A DNA stretch of 64,000 nt from Bradyrhizobium rifense (GCF_008123425.1 NZ_VSSS01000016.1:124001-188000), one strand, 5' to 3'. Numbered from the stretch's first letter, positions 34,963 to 45,846 are shown. Program-made: numbers and translations. Notes: generated from the letters alone by a model not told the origin.

Positions 34963-35886
34963 CTAGGACACAGTTGCCACCGGCGGCCGCCCCAGCGTCA
35001 CCTCGACGATCTCCGGCGGCACGCCGACGCGGATCGGCATAATGCTGCAACCGAGGCCGCCGGAGATGATGACGTCGCACTTCAGCCGCAGATGGCCATA
35101 GACGAGCGGAACACCGTGCTGTGGCGGAAGCGCGGGCGACCAACCGAACAGGCGAATCTGGCCGCCATGGGTGTGGCCGGACAGCTGGAGCGCGACGCGC
35201 GCGGGCACGCGCGGCGCGATATAGGGCTCATGCGCGAGCAGGATGATTGGCGCATCATCGCTGACCTTTGCGAGCGTCGCGGTGAGATCGTCGGCACCGA
35301 AGCGCTGGGCGCGGCCGTAGCGCTGCGACGGCGCATAGGCGAGTTGATCGCCGAGGCCGGCAAGCCAGAACGGGCGACCATCCCTGGTGAGACGGACGAC
35401 GTCATTCTCATAGACGGGAATGCCGGCCGCTTCCAGCGCACGATGGGCGACCGTCGGCCCGCGCCCGGCCCGCTGCACGACCTTGTCGTCCCAATAGTCG
35501 TGGTTACCCATGACGGCATGAACGCCGAGCGGCGCCTTCAGGCCGGTCAGCACCCTCGCCCATTCATCGGCCGGGATGATGCGCGTGACATGGTGATGGC
35601 CAGCGACATAGTCGCCGAGCAGCACGACGAGGTCGGCGTTCAGCGCGTTGGTGCGCTCGACGATGGCCTCGATCCGATCCAGCGACATCCAGGGATCGCA
35701 GGCATGGATGTCGGCGACGACGGCAATCTTCAGCGGAAAATCCGCCGGCCATTGCCGCGGCTTTGGATGATAGCGCGTCACGCGCAGCCGCAGCACCGGC
35801 TCGACGCCGACGCCGTAAGCCGCTGTCGAGACGCCGAGGGCGGAGAGGCCGCCGATGGAACGGATGAGATGACGCCGATTGATCAT
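34963..35886 (-). CDS. Metallophosphoesterase, Tat-exported
   Basis: 307 residues. The N-terminus MINRRHLIRSIGG is a twin-arginine-like signal. Calcineurin-like motifs follow in order: VADIHACD, LGDYVAGHH, GNHDYWDD, LLAHEPYIA and LSGHTHGGQI. Relatives include YkuE/LpxH-like phosphodiesterases, acting in the periplasm or at the membrane. A GTG at 35907 is an alternative start. It lies between ruvB and ybgC on the same strand. Confidence 0.82.
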   Translation of the reverse strand: MINRRHLIRSIGGLSALGVSTAAYGVGVEPVLRLRVTRYHPKPRQWPADFPLKIAVVADIHACDPWMSLDRIEAIVERTNALNADLVVLLGDYVAGHHHVTRIIPADEWARVLTGLKAPLGVHAVMGNHDYWDDKVVQRAGRGPTVAHRALEAAGIPVYENDVVRLTRDGRPFWLAGLGDQLAYAPSQRYGRAQRFGADDLTATLAKVSDDAPIILLAHEPYIAPRVPARVALQLSGHTHGGQIRLFGWSPALPPQHGVPLVYGHLRLKCDVIISGGLGCSIMPIRVGVPPEIVEVTLGRPPVATVS

Positions 35887-36013
35887 GGAAGTCCGCTTCT
35901 GATGCACGTCCTCGATGCGGCCGGATTTGAGCGGAATTGCGGTGTGCTTGTGCAGATCATCTGCAAAGAGATTAACGGAAGTTCATGACACCAGGGCCAT
36001 GCGCCGGCGCAGG

Positions 36014-37072
36014 TCACTCGTCGCTTTCGTCCGTGCCGAACAGGCCGAACTGGGCCGCCGCGTCGCGCGACGGCTCGGCGATGCCAAGATGGCGGAAGGC
36101 GTGCGAGGTGAGCAGGCGGCCGCGCGGGGTACGCTGGAGATAGCCGCATTGAATGAGATACGGCTCGATGATGTCCTCGATCGCATCGCGTGGCTCGGAC
36201 AGCGCCGCCGCCATCGTCTCCACGCCGACCGGGCCACCGCCGTAGTTCATCGCGATGGTCGTGAGATAGCGGCGGTCCATGGCGTCGAGGCCCGCGGCGT
36301 CGACCTCGAGCGCGCTGAGCGCGTGGTCGGCGATCTTGCGGTCGATCGACGCGGCATCGGCCGCCGAGGCAAAATCGCGCACGCGGCGCAACAGGCGGCC
36401 GGCGATGCGCGGCGTACCGCGCGCGCGGCGCGCAATCTCGTTGGCGCCATCGGCGCTCATGCCGACATTAAGCACACGCGCGCCCCGGGTGACGATGCTC
36501 TCAAGCTCCTCGATCGTATAGAAGTTGAGGCGGACCGGAATGCCGAAGCGATCGCGCAGGGGATTGGTGAGCAGGCCGGCGCGCGTGGTGGCACCGACGA
36601 GGGTGAATTTCGACAGCTCGATCTTGACCGAACGCGCCGCCGGGCCTTCGCCGATGATGAGGTCGAGCTGAAAATCCTCCATCGCGGGATAGAGCACCTC
36701 TTCCACCGCGGGACTGAGCCGATGGATCTCGTCGATGAAGAGCACGTCGCGCTCTTCGAGATTGGTCAAGAGCGCGGCGAGATCGCCAGCCTTGGCAATG
36801 ACCGGACCCGACGTGGCGCGAAAGCCGACGCCGAGCTCCTTGGCCACGATCTGCGCCAGCGTGGTCTTGCCGAGGCCAGGAGGACCGACGAACAGCACGT
36901 GATCAAGCGCCTCGCCGCGCTTGCGCGCCGCCTCGATGAAGATCGAGAGATTCTTGCGCGCCTGCTGCTGGCCGACGAAGTCGGACAGCGATTGCGGGCG
37001 CAGCGCGGTGTCGCCGACATCGTCGCTGCGACGCTCGGGCGTGACCATCCGGTTGGCCTTGGGATCGCTCAC
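36014..37072 (-). CDS. ruvB: Holliday junction branch migration helicase RuvB
   Basis: 352 residues. Walker [12 protein letters not shown], Walker [12 protein letters not shown], sensor 1 ([11 protein letters not shown]) and the C-terminal winged helix with QRTPRGR match RuvB. It drives branch migration with RuvA during recombination repair. The start is GTG at 37072, overlapping the ruvA stop (GTGA). The ruvC-ruvA-ruvB order is that usual in alphaproteobacteria. Confidence 0.96.
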   Translation of the reverse strand: MSDPKANRMVTPERRSDDVGDTALRPQSLSDFVGQQQARKNLSIFIEAARKRGEALDHVLFVGPPGLGKTTLAQIVAKELGVGFRATSGPVIAKAGDLAALLTNLEERDVLFIDEIHRLSPAVEEVLYPAMEDFQLDLIIGEGPAARSVKIELSKFTLVGATTRAGLLTNPLRDRFGIPVRLNFYTIEELESIVTRGARVLNVGMSADGANEIARRARGTPRIAGRLLRRVRDFASAADAASIDRKIADHALSALEVDAAGLDAMDRRYLTTIAMNYGGGPVGVETMAAALSEPRDAIEDIIEPYLIQCGYLQRTPRGRLLTSHAFRHLGIAEPSRDAAAQFGLFGTDESDE

Positions 37073-37686
37073 TTCGCGAGCTCCTTCAGGCCGAGGCGAA
37101 TGAGCTGCGCCGTTTCGGCTTTCTCACCCGCGCTGCGCGAGGCTGAGGCGATGGCCGCGGCGGCCTGCGGCTGGCCGTAGCCGAGATTGACCAGCGCGGA
37201 GATCGCGTCCGCCACCGGGCGCGGCGCGCGCTGCTCGTCGACGGCGCCGGCGAGATGCACGATGGCGGGATCGACATTGGCGAAGGCCGGCGCCTTGTCC
37301 TTCAACTCGGTGACGATGCGCTCGGCCACCTTGGGCCCGACGCCGGGGGTGCGGGCCACGGCAGCCTTGTCGCGCAAGGCAATTGCATTGGCGAGATCGG
37401 CCGGCGCGAGCGTGCCGAGCACGGCGAGCGCGACCTTGGCACCGACGCCCTGCACGGTCTGGAGCAGGCGAAACCATTCGCGCTCCTGGTCGCTGCGAAA
37501 GCCGAACAGTTTGATTTGATCCTCACGGACATAGGTTTCGATCGAGAGCACCGCTGCCTCGCCCGGCGAAGGCAGATGCTGCAGCGTCCGCGCCGAGCAA
37601 TGCACCTGATAGCCGACGCCGCCGACGTCGAGGAGGACATAATCCTCGCCGTAGGAATCGATCAGGCCTTTGAGCTTGCCGATCAT
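37069..37686 (-). CDS. ruvA: Holliday junction DNA-binding protein RuvA
   Basis: 205 residues. N-terminal OB fold ([11 protein letters not shown]), two helix-hairpin-helix motifs ([28 protein letters not shown]) and the C-terminal RuvB-binding domain ([16 protein letters not shown]) are intact. It tetramerises on four-way junctions and recruits RuvB. Start overlaps the ruvC stop by four bases. Confidence 0.96.
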   Translation of the reverse strand: MIGKLKGLIDSYGEDYVLLDVGGVGYQVHCSARTLQHLPSPGEAAVLSIETYVREDQIKLFGFRSDQEREWFRLLQTVQGVGAKVALAVLGTLAPADLANAIALRDKAAVARTPGVGPKVAERIVTELKDKAPAFANVDPAIVHLAGAVDEQRAPRPVADAISALVNLGYGQPQAAAAIASASRSAGEKAETAQLIRLGLKELAK

Positions 37687-38210
37687 AGTCCTACCACCTT
37701 CAGCCTGAGCGCCGTGCTCTGGCGGTGATGGGCATGGGTGATGGCGATGGCGAGCGCGTCCGCGGCGTCGGCCGACGGCGGCTCGGCCTTGGGCAGCAAT
37801 ATCTTCAGCATCATCGCGATCTGTTGCTTGTCGGCGTGGCCGGCGCCGACCACCGTTTTCTTCACCTGGTTCGGCGCGTATTCGGCGACAGAGATGCCGA
37901 ACATTGCGGGCGCCAGCATGGCGACGCCGCGGGCTTGGCCGAGTTTCAGCGTCGCGACGCCGTCCTTGTTCACGAAGGTCTGCTCGACCGCGGCTTCCAT
38001 CGGAGTGTGATGGGAGAGAACCGCCGTGAGCCCCTCATGGATCGCGAGCAGCCGGCTCGCCAGCGGCAAATCGTCCGGCGGTTCCACCGAACCGCAGGCG
38101 ACATAGATCAGGCGATTGCCGTCGGCCTCGATCACGCCCCAGCCGGTGCGGCGCAGGCCGGGGTCGATGCCGATGATGCGAACGGGTTGGCGAATCGGGA
38201 GCGCGGTCAT
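37683..38210 (-). CDS. ruvC: Crossover junction endodeoxyribonuclease RuvC
   Basis: 175 residues. The RNase-H-like motif [15 protein letters not shown], the second acid in EAAVEQTFV and the C-terminal [14 protein letters not shown] carry the catalytic Asp/Glu residues. It resolves Holliday junctions. It heads the tightly overlapping ruvCAB unit, 98 bases downstream of yebC on the same strand. Confidence 0.95.
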   Translation of the reverse strand: MTALPIRQPVRIIGIDPGLRRTGWGVIEADGNRLIYVACGSVEPPDDLPLASRLLAIHEGLTAVLSHHTPMEAAVEQTFVNKDGVATLKLGQARGVAMLAPAMFGISVAEYAPNQVKKTVVGAGHADKQQIAMMLKILLPKAEPPSADAADALAIAITHAHHRQSTALRLKVVGL

Positions 38211-38308
38211 GGGCCAGTGATAGCGGTTGGCCCATGATAGCGAAACAGAAACAGAACAGAAGTCCCCGGAGAAAGACGGTCTCCCAGGTGAGCGCCGCTC
38301 TGAGGCCC

Positions 38309-39055
38309 TCAGCCGCCCATCTTCGCGACCAGCGCGTCCGAAATCTCGAAATTGGCGTAGACGTTCTGGACGTCGTCGTGCTCGTTGAGCAGGTCCATCA
38401 GCTTCAGCAGCTTCTCGCCGGTCTCGTCGTCGACCGCGACCGTGTTCTGCGGCTTCCAGATCAGCGCGGCCTTGCGCGGCTCGCCGAACTTGGCTTCCAG
38501 CGCCTTGGCGACGTCGCGATAGCCTTCGGTGGAGGCGTAGATCTCGTGGCCGCCTTCGCCCGAGACCACATCGTCGGCGCCGGCCTCGATCGCGGCATCG
38601 AGCACCGCGTCGTCATCGGCGACGCTGCGGTCGTATTCGATGATGCCGGTGCGGTCGAACATGAACGACACCGAGCCGGTTTCGCCGAGATTGCCGCCGG
38701 ATTTGGTGAAGAAGGAGCGGATGTCGGAGGCGGCGCGGTTGCGGTTGTCGGTCAGGGCCTCGACGATGACGGCGACGCCGCCGGGGCCATAGCCCTCGTA
38801 GCGGATCTCGTCATAGTTCTCGCCCTCGTTGCCGAGCGCCTTCTTGATGGCGCGCTCGATATTGTCCTTCGGCATGTTCTCCTGGCGCGCCGCGATGATG
38901 GCCGCACGCAGGCGCGGGTTCATGTTGGGGTCGGGCGTGCCCAGCTTGGCCGCGACAGTGATTTCCCGCGCCAGCTTGCCGAACAGCTTCGACTTCTGGG
39001 CATCCTGCCGCCCCTTGCGGTGCATGATGTTCTTGAATTGGGAATGTCCGGCCAT
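38309..39055 (-). CDS. YebC/PmpR family DNA-binding regulatory protein
   Basis: 248 residues, whole-length match to Yeb[19 protein letters not shown] at the start, [13 protein letters not shown], and [19 protein letters not shown]. Families act as transcription factors or in relieving ribosome stalling. Its position directly upstream of ruvC is conserved widely. No alternative start is needed. Confidence 0.93.
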   Translation of the reverse strand: MAGHSQFKNIMHRKGRQDAQKSKLFGKLAREITVAAKLGTPDPNMNPRLRAAIIAARQENMPKDNIERAIKKALGNEGENYDEIRYEGYGPGGVAVIVEALTDNRNRAASDIRSFFTKSGGNLGETGSVSFMFDRTGIIEYDRSVADDDAVLDAAIEAGADDVVSGEGGHEIYASTEGYRDVAKALEAKFGEPRKAALIWKPQNTVAVDDETGEKLLKLMDLLNEHDDVQNVYANFEISDALVAKMGG

Positions 39056-39262
39056 GCGTGATCTTCTCTAGGAATCGTGCGCCAAAGGTGAGCGTCGGGA
39101 AGCGCGGCCTTATAGGCCGCCAACCCACCGGAATGAAAGAGCCTCTCATACTTTAAGGTAATACAGTAGTCGCCCGTGCCCAGAAGTCAGGCATCGTTAA
39201 CCCTGATTTCATTCCGACCTGCGAAAATAGCGTCCGCCCATCTCCCGACAAGAGTAGACCCA

Positions 39263-41005
39263 ATGGCGTTCGCATTATTTCGGAAGCGCCTGCCGGACGT
39301 GGCCGCACCAGCGGCAGCCCCGCAGGCCGCACAGCCGGCGCCCGCGCCCGCTCCGGCCGCCGAGGTCGATTCGGCCCGGGAAATCCTGGAACTGCTGGAA
39401 CTCGAGCTCGGCGCCATGATCCGCCAGCTCGAGCGCGCGGCCAATTCGGTGGCCGGTGGTGCGGAAGCGACCGCGTCTACGCTCGCGGATATCCGCCAGC
39501 GCACCAACGCGCTGACCGGGCGGACCAATGCCGCCCAGTCGAACGCCTCGGGCTTTGCCCATGCCGCCGACAAGTTCACCCAATCCGCGCAAGGCATCGG
39601 CGCGCAGGTCCGCGAGGCCGGCAAGCTCGCCGATGAGGCCAGCGCCGCCGCGCAGGAGGCGCGCGCCAATGTCGACCGCCTCCGTGAATCCTCCGCGGCG
39701 ATCGGCAACGTCGTCAATCTGATCGCCCAGATCGCGCGGCAGACCACGCTGCTCGCGCTCAACTCCACCATCGAGGCCGCGCGGGCTGGCGCTGCCGGCA
39801 AGGGCTTTGCCGTCGTTGCCACCGAGGTCAAGGCACTCGCGGTGCAGACCCAGGGCGCCACCGAGGAGATCTCCAGAAAAATCGACGCACTCCAGCGCGA
39901 TGCCGCAGGTTCCGCAGACGCTGTGCACCGGATCTCGCAGGCGATCGAGGCGATCCGCCCGGTGTTCGACACCGTTAATGGCGCGGTCGCCGAGCAGAAC
40001 GCCACCACCGGCGAGGTCTCCGGCAACGCGGCCAGCGCATCGCAGTTCATCATCTCGGTCGGCGAAAGCGCGGCCGAGATCGACGCCGCGACCAAGGCCG
40101 CCGAGACCCATGGCGAGAACGTCGCCAGCGCCGGCAAGGCCGTGACGACCTTTGCCCAGAAGCTGAAATCGCGCTGCGCGGTGCTGCTGCGCCAGAGCGA
40201 GCACAACGATCGCCGCAAGACCGAGCGGCTGCCCTGCCACCTCAAATTCGAAACCCCGCGCGGCGTGCTGCCGGTCTACGAGATCGCGATGGACGGCGTC
40301 CTGATCGGCGGTGCGGAAGCAGGCCGGCTCGCGCCGCAGGCGATCATCGACGGTAGCCTCGAAGACGTCGGCGCCTGCCGCCTGCGCGTGGTCGAGCAGT
40401 CCAAGGCCGGGGCCCACACGCAATTCGTCAGCCCCAATGCCGCGCAGCGCGAGAAGATCGAAGACAAGCTCTGGTCGATCCACGAGGAGAACACGGAGTT
40501 CGTCACCCGCGCGATGGAGGCGGGCAACGCACTCACCAAGCTGTTCGAGCAGGCGGTCGCGCGCGGCGAGGTCAAGATCGATGACCTGTTCGACACCGAC
40601 TACGCGGAGATCGCCGGCACCAATCCGCAGCAATACCGCACAAAATATCTGGACTGGGCCGACCGCACATTGGCGCCCTTCCAGGAAACCTTCCTCGCCA
40701 AGGAGACGCGCATGGCGTTCTGCGCTATGGTCGACCGCAACGGCTTCCTGCCCGTCCACAACAAGATCTATTCGCACCCGCAGCGGCCGGGCGACACCGC
40801 CTGGAACACGGCCAATTGCCGCAACCGCCGCATCTTCAACGATCCGGCGGGGTTGGCTGCGGCGCACAATTTGCGCTCGTACCTGATCCAGAGCTATGCG
40901 CGCGACATGGGCAACGGCAACACCGTGATGATGCGCGAGATCGACGTGCCGATCCGCGTGCAGGGCCGGCACTGGGGCGGGTTCAGGACGGCCTACAAGC
41001 TGTAG
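39263..41005 (+). CDS. Soluble methyl-accepting chemotaxis protein with PilZ-like and C-terminal sensor domains
   Basis: 580 residues, no membrane helix. After a short Pro/Ala linker, residues about 35-310 are an MCP signalling coiled coil with the tip FAVVATEVKALAVQTQ and preceding [16 protein letters not shown]. Residues about 313-385 contain RRKTERLP followed by strands like a PilZ domain, although the usual DxSxxG is degenerate (MDGVLIGG). The C-terminal 180 residues (YAEIAGTNPQQYRTKYL, VHNKIYSHPQ, NCRNRRIF with Cys near 519, RDMGNGNT, GRHWGGFR) form a globular domain shared with the next gene. The sensor comes after the signalling part, the reverse of classical receptors. The start at 39263 has weak AGAG upstream. 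Confidence 0.88.
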   Translation: MAFALFRKRLPDVAAPAAAPQAAQPAPAPAPAAEVDSAREILELLELELGAMIRQLERAANSVAGGAEATASTLADIRQRTNALTGRTNAAQSNASGFAHAADKFTQSAQGIGAQVREAGKLADEASAAAQEARANVDRLRESSAAIGNVVNLIAQIARQTTLLALNSTIEAARAGAAGKGFAVVATEVKALAVQTQGATEEISRKIDALQRDAAGSADAVHRISQAIEAIRPVFDTVNGAVAEQNATTGEVSGNAASASQFIISVGESAAEIDAATKAAETHGENVASAGKAVTTFAQKLKSRCAVLLRQSEHNDRRKTERLPCHLKFETPRGVLPVYEIAMDGVLIGGAEAGRLAPQAIIDGSLEDVGACRLRVVEQSKAGAHTQFVSPNAAQREKIEDKLWSIHEENTEFVTRAMEAGNALTKLFEQAVARGEVKIDDLFDTDYAEIAGTNPQQYRTKYLDWADRTLAPFQETFLAKETRMAFCAMVDRNGFLPVHNKIYSHPQRPGDTAWNTANCRNRRIFNDPAGLAAAHNLRSYLIQSYARDMGNGNTVMMREIDVPIRVQGRHWGGFRTAYKL

Positions 41006-41111
41006 TGCACGCTCAGGCAAGACGGCAGCCGCGAATCACGTCTTTAAGTGAGGCTGGAATGGGAATGCCGCGGAGGGCCGGCGAACGGCTCCGACTGGAG
41101 AAAGCCCGTAG

Positions 41112-42536
41112 ATGTCCCTTGCCCAGCTTGCAGTCATGGACACTGGATCCAACCGAACGCTCGCCGAGCGGCTGATCGACCAGCTCGCCGACCGCATCGG
41201 CGGCCTCGGCGTCGAGCTCGCCGACATTGCCGGCAATGTCCAGGAGGTCGCCAACCGCGTCGCCAACCAGTCGGAGCGGTTCCATCACCTGCAGAAGACG
41301 GCCGAGACCATGGTCTCAGCCAACCACGACATCGCCAACGCCTCGCAGGCCGTGCAATCGACCACGTCGGCGGCGGTCGGCGAGATCGCGCAGTCGCGCG
41401 GTGCGGTCGACACCGCTGTCAGCCATATCTCCGAGCTTGTCGCGGCGGTGGAGCGGATCGAGGCGCGCTTGAGCGCCGTCGGCTCGGCGCTGGCGCAGGT
41501 CGCAAAGGTCTCCGGCTCGATCGAGGCGATCGCCAAGCAGACCAATCTGCTCGCTCTCAACGCAACGATCGAGGCGGCACGTGCCGGCAATGCCGGACGC
41601 GGCTTCGCCGTGGTCGCAAGCGAGGTCAAGAACCTCGCGGAGGCGACCCGGCAGGCCACGCACCAGATCTCCGACACCGTGCGCGATCTCGACGGCCAGA
41701 TCGAAGGGCTGATCGGCGAGAGCAGCGATGCGTCCCAGCGCGCGAAGACCGCCGGCGAAGGCGCCCAGCAGATCTCCGGCATCATCTCGCGCGTCCAGCA
41801 GGGCTTTGCCTCGGTGGAGGCCGAGATCGACAGCGTCACGCGCGCGGCGACCTCCAATCTCGGCCATTGCGACACCGTCATCTCCGAGCTCAACGAGCTC
41901 GCCAAGGGCGTCGACCTGTCCTCGCGCGATCTCAGGAACGCCGACCAACGCGTGACGAAGCTGCTCGACACCTCCGAAGGCCTGATCGCGCTGATCGCCG
42001 ACAGCGGCGTGGAGACGTCGGATGCGCCGCTGATCCGCCTCGTCGTCGACACCGCCAGGCGGATCACGGCCGAGTTCGAGGCCGCGGTCGATCGCGGCGA
42101 GATCACACTCGACCAGCTCATGGATGAGAACTACCGGGAGATCGCCGGCACCGATCCCAAGCAATATCTCACCAAATATGTCGAGTTCACCGATCGCGTG
42201 CTGCCGGCGATCCAGGACCCGATCCAGAAATCCGATCCCCGCATCGTGTTCTGCGTCGCCTGGGCGAAGAGCGGCTATCTGCCGACCCACAATCCGAACT
42301 ACCGGCTGCCGCAGGGCAAGGACCCGGTCTGGAACAACGCCAATTGCCGCAACCGCCGCCTGTTCACCGATCGCGCGGTGAAGAAGGTCGCGGCCAACAC
42401 AAAACCCTTCCTGCTGCAGACCTATCGCCGTGATATGGGCGGCGGGCAGTTCGTGCTGATGAAGGATTTGTCGTCGCCGATCATGGTCCGCGGCAAGCAC
42501 TGGGGCGCCTTCCGGATGGGTTTTCGGCAAGGCTGA
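41112..42536 (+). CDS. Soluble methyl-accepting chemotaxis protein, tandem paralogue
   Basis: 474 residues, no membrane helix. The MCP signalling region spans about residues 15-300, with the conserved [15 protein letters not shown] and [17 protein letters not shown]. The C-terminal domain ([35 protein letters not shown] with Cys near 410, [17 protein letters not shown]) is homologous to that of the preceding gene, but the PilZ-like insert is missing. GGAGAAAG lies 8-15 bases before the ATG. The 106-base gap and same strand suggest duplication with joint expression. The ligand is unknown; cytoplasmic redox or metabolite sensing is inference. Confidence 0.88.
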   Translation: MSLAQLAVMDTGSNRTLAERLIDQLADRIGGLGVELADIAGNVQEVANRVANQSERFHHLQKTAETMVSANHDIANASQAVQSTTSAAVGEIAQSRGAVDTAVSHISELVAAVERIEARLSAVGSALAQVAKVSGSIEAIAKQTNLLALNATIEAARAGNAGRGFAVVASEVKNLAEATRQATHQISDTVRDLDGQIEGLIGESSDASQRAKTAGEGAQQISGIISRVQQGFASVEAEIDSVTRAATSNLGHCDTVISELNELAKGVDLSSRDLRNADQRVTKLLDTSEGLIALIADSGVETSDAPLIRLVVDTARRITAEFEAAVDRGEITLDQLMDENYREIAGTDPKQYLTKYVEFTDRVLPAIQDPIQKSDPRIVFCVAWAKSGYLPTHNPNYRLPQGKDPVWNNANCRNRRLFTDRAVKKVAANTKPFLLQTYRRDMGGGQFVLMKDLSSPIMVRGKHWGAFRMGFRQG

Positions 42537-42640
42537 ATCAAGAACCTCGAAAACAACCCCATGCACAGTAGCCGGGGTGCGCGGAATCAATGGGTTAGCG
42601 GGACGAAATCAGGCTTGCCTGGTTTCCAAGGAGAAGGTGC

Positions 42641-42763
42641 ACTCCCTCTCCCGCTTGCGGGGGAGGGCTGGGGTGGGGGTGTCTCCGCAACCGAGAACCC
42701 CAAGAGGAGAGAACCCTCACCCGCGCCTTCGGCGCGACCTCTCCCGCAAGCGGGAGAGGTCGA
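42641..42763. repeat. Palindromic intergenic repeat element, two-part
   Basis: CTCCCTCTCCCGCTTGCGGG at the left end and CCTCTCCCGCAAGCGGGAG at the right end are hairpins built on CCCGC-tt/aa-GCGGG, and the inner CGCGCCTTCGGCGCG forms a third. The same design recurs at 49747, 58671 and 62681, with a half copy at 33843. It marks a dispersed REP-like family. Confidence 0.8.
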
Positions 42764-42899
42764 GCAAACGCTCGATGTAGCCGTTGACCCGTCGGGCAAA
42801 ACAGGAGCACGATGCCATCATCGGGCACGTCGGCTCTCGCGTCGTTGCGGCTGATCCCATCAGACGGGCAATGCGCTCGCCCTCACCCGACTTTCACAA

Positions 42900-42952
42900 T
42901 CGCACGAATTTCATCCTCGCACGGTTTTGCGCGTTCGCACGGTGATGTGCGA
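42900..42952. promoter_or_regulatory. TCGCACG direct-repeat cluster
   Basis: TCGCACG occurs at 42900, 42917 and 42935 (steps of 17 and 18 bases), and TGTGCGA, the inverse near-copy, at 42946. Regular spacing of about 1.7 helical turns suggests cooperative binding of a regulator upstream of the molybdenum hydroxylase operon 240 bases away. Confidence 0.4.
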
Positions 42953-43192
42953 AGGCCAAAGACGCGCACGATGCAAAAGCGTCAGAAAATGACGCTTATC
43001 ATATCAATTAGCCCAAAAGCACCGCAGGGATCGCCGCACAAATTCGTGAACGTCATGGCCTGATGCTCCGGCAACGCAAATATGCATCGCCAGAAATTTC
43101 GGCGCTTCATCATTTCACACCAGTATGATTATTGTCGCGCACGAGTTCGCCACTAGATCGCCGTAAGCGATCTGGCGAAGAAGGGGATGCAT

Positions 43193-43657
43193 ATGGCAAC
43201 AACTCTCACCATCAATGGCGAAACCAAATCCTTCGACGCGCCGCCCGAAATGCCGCTGCTGTGGGTGCTGCGCGACATCCTCGGCATGACCGGCACCAAG
43301 TTCGGCTGCGGCATCGCCCAATGCGGCGCCTGCACGGTGCATGTCGACGGCAAGGCGGTACGCTCCTGCGTGCTCCCGATCAGCGCGGTCGAAAACCGCG
43401 CCATCACCACCATCGAGCATGTCGGCAGCACGCCCTCAGGCGCGAAGGTGCAGAAAGCCTGGTTAGAGGCCGAGGTGATCCAGTGCGGCTACTGCCAGTC
43501 CGGCCAGATCATGTCGGCAGCGGCCCTGCTGGCGGCGACGCCCAACCCTGACGATGCCGACATCGACGCCGCCATGGCCGGCAACATCTGCCGCTGCGGC
43601 ACCTATGTGCGCATCCGCGAGGCGATCAAGCTCGCCGCTTCCGGCCGTCAGTCGTGA
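43193..43657 (+). CDS. (2Fe-2S)-binding subunit of molybdenum hydroxylase (IorA-like)
   Basis: 154 residues. Plant-type [2Fe-2S] ligands are C39, C44, C47 (CGIAQCGAC) and C59; the second cluster uses C98, C101 (CGYCQSGQ) and C133, C135 (CRCGTYVR). This two-cluster layout is that of isoquinoline 1-oxidoreductase alpha and CO/xanthine dehydrogenase small subunits. AAGGGG lies six bases before the ATG at 43193. It passes electrons from the molybdenum centre to the cytochrome encoded third. The stop overlaps no gene but is 8 bases before the next start. Confidence 0.92.
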   Translation: MATTLTINGETKSFDAPPEMPLLWVLRDILGMTGTKFGCGIAQCGACTVHVDGKAVRSCVLPISAVENRAITTIEHVGSTPSGAKVQKAWLEAEVIQCGYCQSGQIMSAAALLAATPNPDDADIDAAMAGNICRCGTYVRIREAIKLAASGRQS

Positions 43658-43665
43658 GGTCCGCA

Positions 43666-45846
43666 ATGAATGCACATAATAGCAATGCACATGACAGCGT
43701 CTCCCGCCGCGTGCTTCTGACCGGCGGCCTCGCCACCGGGTTCCTGCTCGCCTTCCATGTGCCGTTGCGCGCTGCCGCGAACGAGCCGGTGCAGAAGGAT
43801 ACGACCGACGGCAAGTTTGCGCCCAACGCCTTCATCCGCATCGACGAGACCGGCCGCACCATCCTCATGATGCCGCAGGTCGAGATGGGCCAGGGCACCT
43901 ACACCTCGATCTCGGCCGTGCTCGCCGAAGAGCTGGATGCCGACTGGAGCAAGGTCGAGGTGCAGCACGCACCGCCCAGCGACAAGCTCTACGCCAATCC
44001 GACCTTCGGCCTCCAGGTCACCGGCAATTCCAACTCGATCCGCGCCTGGTGGTTGCCGCTGCGCAAGGCCGGTGCCACCGCGCGCGCGATGCTGGTGCAG
44101 GCCGCGGCCAGCCAATGGGGCGTCGAGCCTGCGAGTTGCACGGCGTCAAAGGGCGAGGTCGCGCATGCCGCGAGCGGCCGCAAGCTCGGCTATGGCGAGC
44201 TGGCCTTTGCCGCGCAGAGCCAGACACCGCCGAAGGACGTCGCGGTCAAGGACCCCAAGGACTTCGTCCTCATCGGCCAGCCGCTGAAGCGGCTCGACAC
44301 GCCGGACAAGGTCAACGGCAAGGCGCTCTACGGCATCGACGCGATCCTGCCCGACATGAAGATCGCCGCGATCGCCAATTGCCCGGTGTTCGGCGGCAAG
44401 GTCGGCAAGGTTGACGACAGCGCAGCGATGAAGGTCGCGGGCGTGCGCAAGGTCGTCGTGCTCGACGACGCGGTCGCCGTGATCGGCGATCACATGTGGG
44501 CGGCCAAACAGGGCCTCGCGGCGCTCAAGATCGAGTGGAACGAGGGAGCGAACGCAGGGATCAGCACCAAGGACATCTGGCAGAACCTGCGCGATGCCAG
44601 CGCCAAGGACGGCGCAGTCGCGAAATCGACCGGCGACATCGCCAAGGCGCTCGCAACCGGCGACAGGTTCGAGGCGGCCTACGAGCTGCCTTTCCTGGCG
44701 CATGCGTCGATGGAGCCGATCAACGCTACCGTTCATGTCAGGCCGGACGCCTGCGAGATCTGGACCGGCACGCAGATCATGACGCGCGTGCAGTCGGAGG
44801 CCGCGAAGGCGGCCGGCCTCCCCGTCGACAAGGTGATCGTCAACCAGCATCTGCTCGGCGGCGGCTTTGGCCGCAAGCTCGAGCCGGACATGGTCGTCGC
44901 AGCGGTGAAAATCGCAAAACAGGTCGACTATCCCGTCAAGGTGATCTGGACCCGCGAGGAGGACATCCAGCACGACGTCTATCGTCCGGTCTATCGCGAC
45001 CAGATCACGGCGTCGCTGGTCGACGGCAAGGTCGCGGCGTGGAAGTACAAGATCGCCGGCTCCGCGGTGATCGCGCGCTGGCTGCCGCCGGCGTTCCAGA
45101 AGGGCATCGATATCGACGCGATCGATGCCGCGGTCGATGCTCCCTACGACTTCGCCAACTTCCACGTCGAATATGTCCGCGCCGAGCCGCCGGCCGTACC
45201 GACCGGCTTCTGGCGCGGCGTCGGTCCGAACAACAACGTGTTCGCGATCGAATGCGCCATGGATGAGCTCGCGCGCAAGGCCGGCAAGGATCCGATCGAG
45301 TTTCGGAAATCCATGCTGACCAAGAACCCGCGGATGCTTGCGGTGCTCAACCTCGTCGCGGAAAAATCCGGCTGGGGCCAGCCGTTACCGGCCCGCGTCG
45401 GCCGCGGCGTCTGCGTGCAGCCGTCCTTCGCGAGCTTCATCGCAACCGTGGTGGAAGCCGAGATCGACGACATCGGCGAGATCGTGCTCCGCCGTGTCAC
45501 CTCGGTGGTCGACACCGGCATAGCGGTCAACCCTGATACGGTGAAGGCGCAGATCGAGGGCGGCTTGATCTTCGGCCTCACCGCCGCGCTCTATGGCGAG
45601 ATCACCATCGAGAAGGGCCGCGTGCAGCAGTCGAACTTCCACGACTACCGCATGATGCGCATCAACGAGACCCCGAAGGTCGAGGTCATCGTGGTGAAGA
45701 GCGGCGAGGCCCCCGGCGGCATCGGCGAAGCCGGCGTCAATGCCGGACCACCGGCGCTGCGCAACGCGATTTACGCCGCAACCGGCGTGGCGCTGCGGCG
45801 CCTGCCGATCGACAGGAAACTCCTGGCTGTGGGGAAGAAGGCATGA
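43666..45846 (+). CDS. Molybdopterin-binding subunit of aldehyde/isoquinoline oxidoreductase (IorB-like)
   Basis: 726 residues. A Tat signal ([15 protein letters not shown] to LRAAANE) shows export to the periplasm. Cofactor-binding stretches include [40 protein letters not shown] and [15 protein letters not shown], the last carrying the catalytic Glu. It belongs to the xanthine oxidase family and probably hydroxylates an N-heterocycle or oxidises an aldehyde. GAGG precedes the ATG at 43666; a GTG at 43654 is overlapped by the upstream stop. No FAD subunit is encoded, as usual for the Ior type. Confidence 0.92.
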   Translation: MNAHNSNAHDSVSRRVLLTGGLATGFLLAFHVPLRAAANEPVQKDTTDGKFAPNAFIRIDETGRTILMMPQVEMGQGTYTSISAVLAEELDADWSKVEVQHAPPSDKLYANPTFGLQVTGNSNSIRAWWLPLRKAGATARAMLVQAAASQWGVEPASCTASKGEVAHAASGRKLGYGELAFAAQSQTPPKDVAVKDPKDFVLIGQPLKRLDTPDKVNGKALYGIDAILPDMKIAAIANCPVFGGKVGKVDDSAAMKVAGVRKVVVLDDAVAVIGDHMWAAKQGLAALKIEWNEGANAGISTKDIWQNLRDASAKDGAVAKSTGDIAKALATGDRFEAAYELPFLAHASMEPINATVHVRPDACEIWTGTQIMTRVQSEAAKAAGLPVDKVIVNQHLLGGGFGRKLEPDMVVAAVKIAKQVDYPVKVIWTREEDIQHDVYRPVYRDQITASLVDGKVAAWKYKIAGSAVIARWLPPAFQKGIDIDAIDAAVDAPYDFANFHVEYVRAEPPAVPTGFWRGVGPNNNVFAIECAMDELARKAGKDPIEFRKSMLTKNPRMLAVLNLVAEKSGWGQPLPARVGRGVCVQPSFASFIATVVEAEIDDIGEIVLRRVTSVVDTGIAVNPDTVKAQIEGGLIFGLTAALYGEITIEKGRVQQSNFHDYRMMRINETPKVEVIVVKSGEAPGGIGEAGVNAGPPALRNAIYAATGVALRRLPIDRKLLAVGKKA

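Larger units (their letters stand above)
42537..43192. other. Intergenic region before the molybdenum hydroxylase operon
   Basis: 656 bases. Bases 42641-42763 are a palindromic repeat element; 42900-42952 holds three evenly spaced TCGCACG copies plus one inverted near-copy. The remainder, including open frames read across it, shows no protein-like pattern. AT-rich sequence near 43100-43135 (TATGATTATT) is a likely promoter for the downstream operon. Confidence 0.5.

Noticed and set aside
39275..42590. Long minus-strand frames opposite the two chemotaxis transducer genes
   Set aside because: Antisense mirrors of coiled-coil coding sequence; composition is skewed and no start signal is present.
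42812..43063. 83-codon plus-strand frame before the molybdenum hydroxylase operon
   Set aside because: Runs through the TCGCACG array, no conserved pattern or ribosome site; treated as non-coding.
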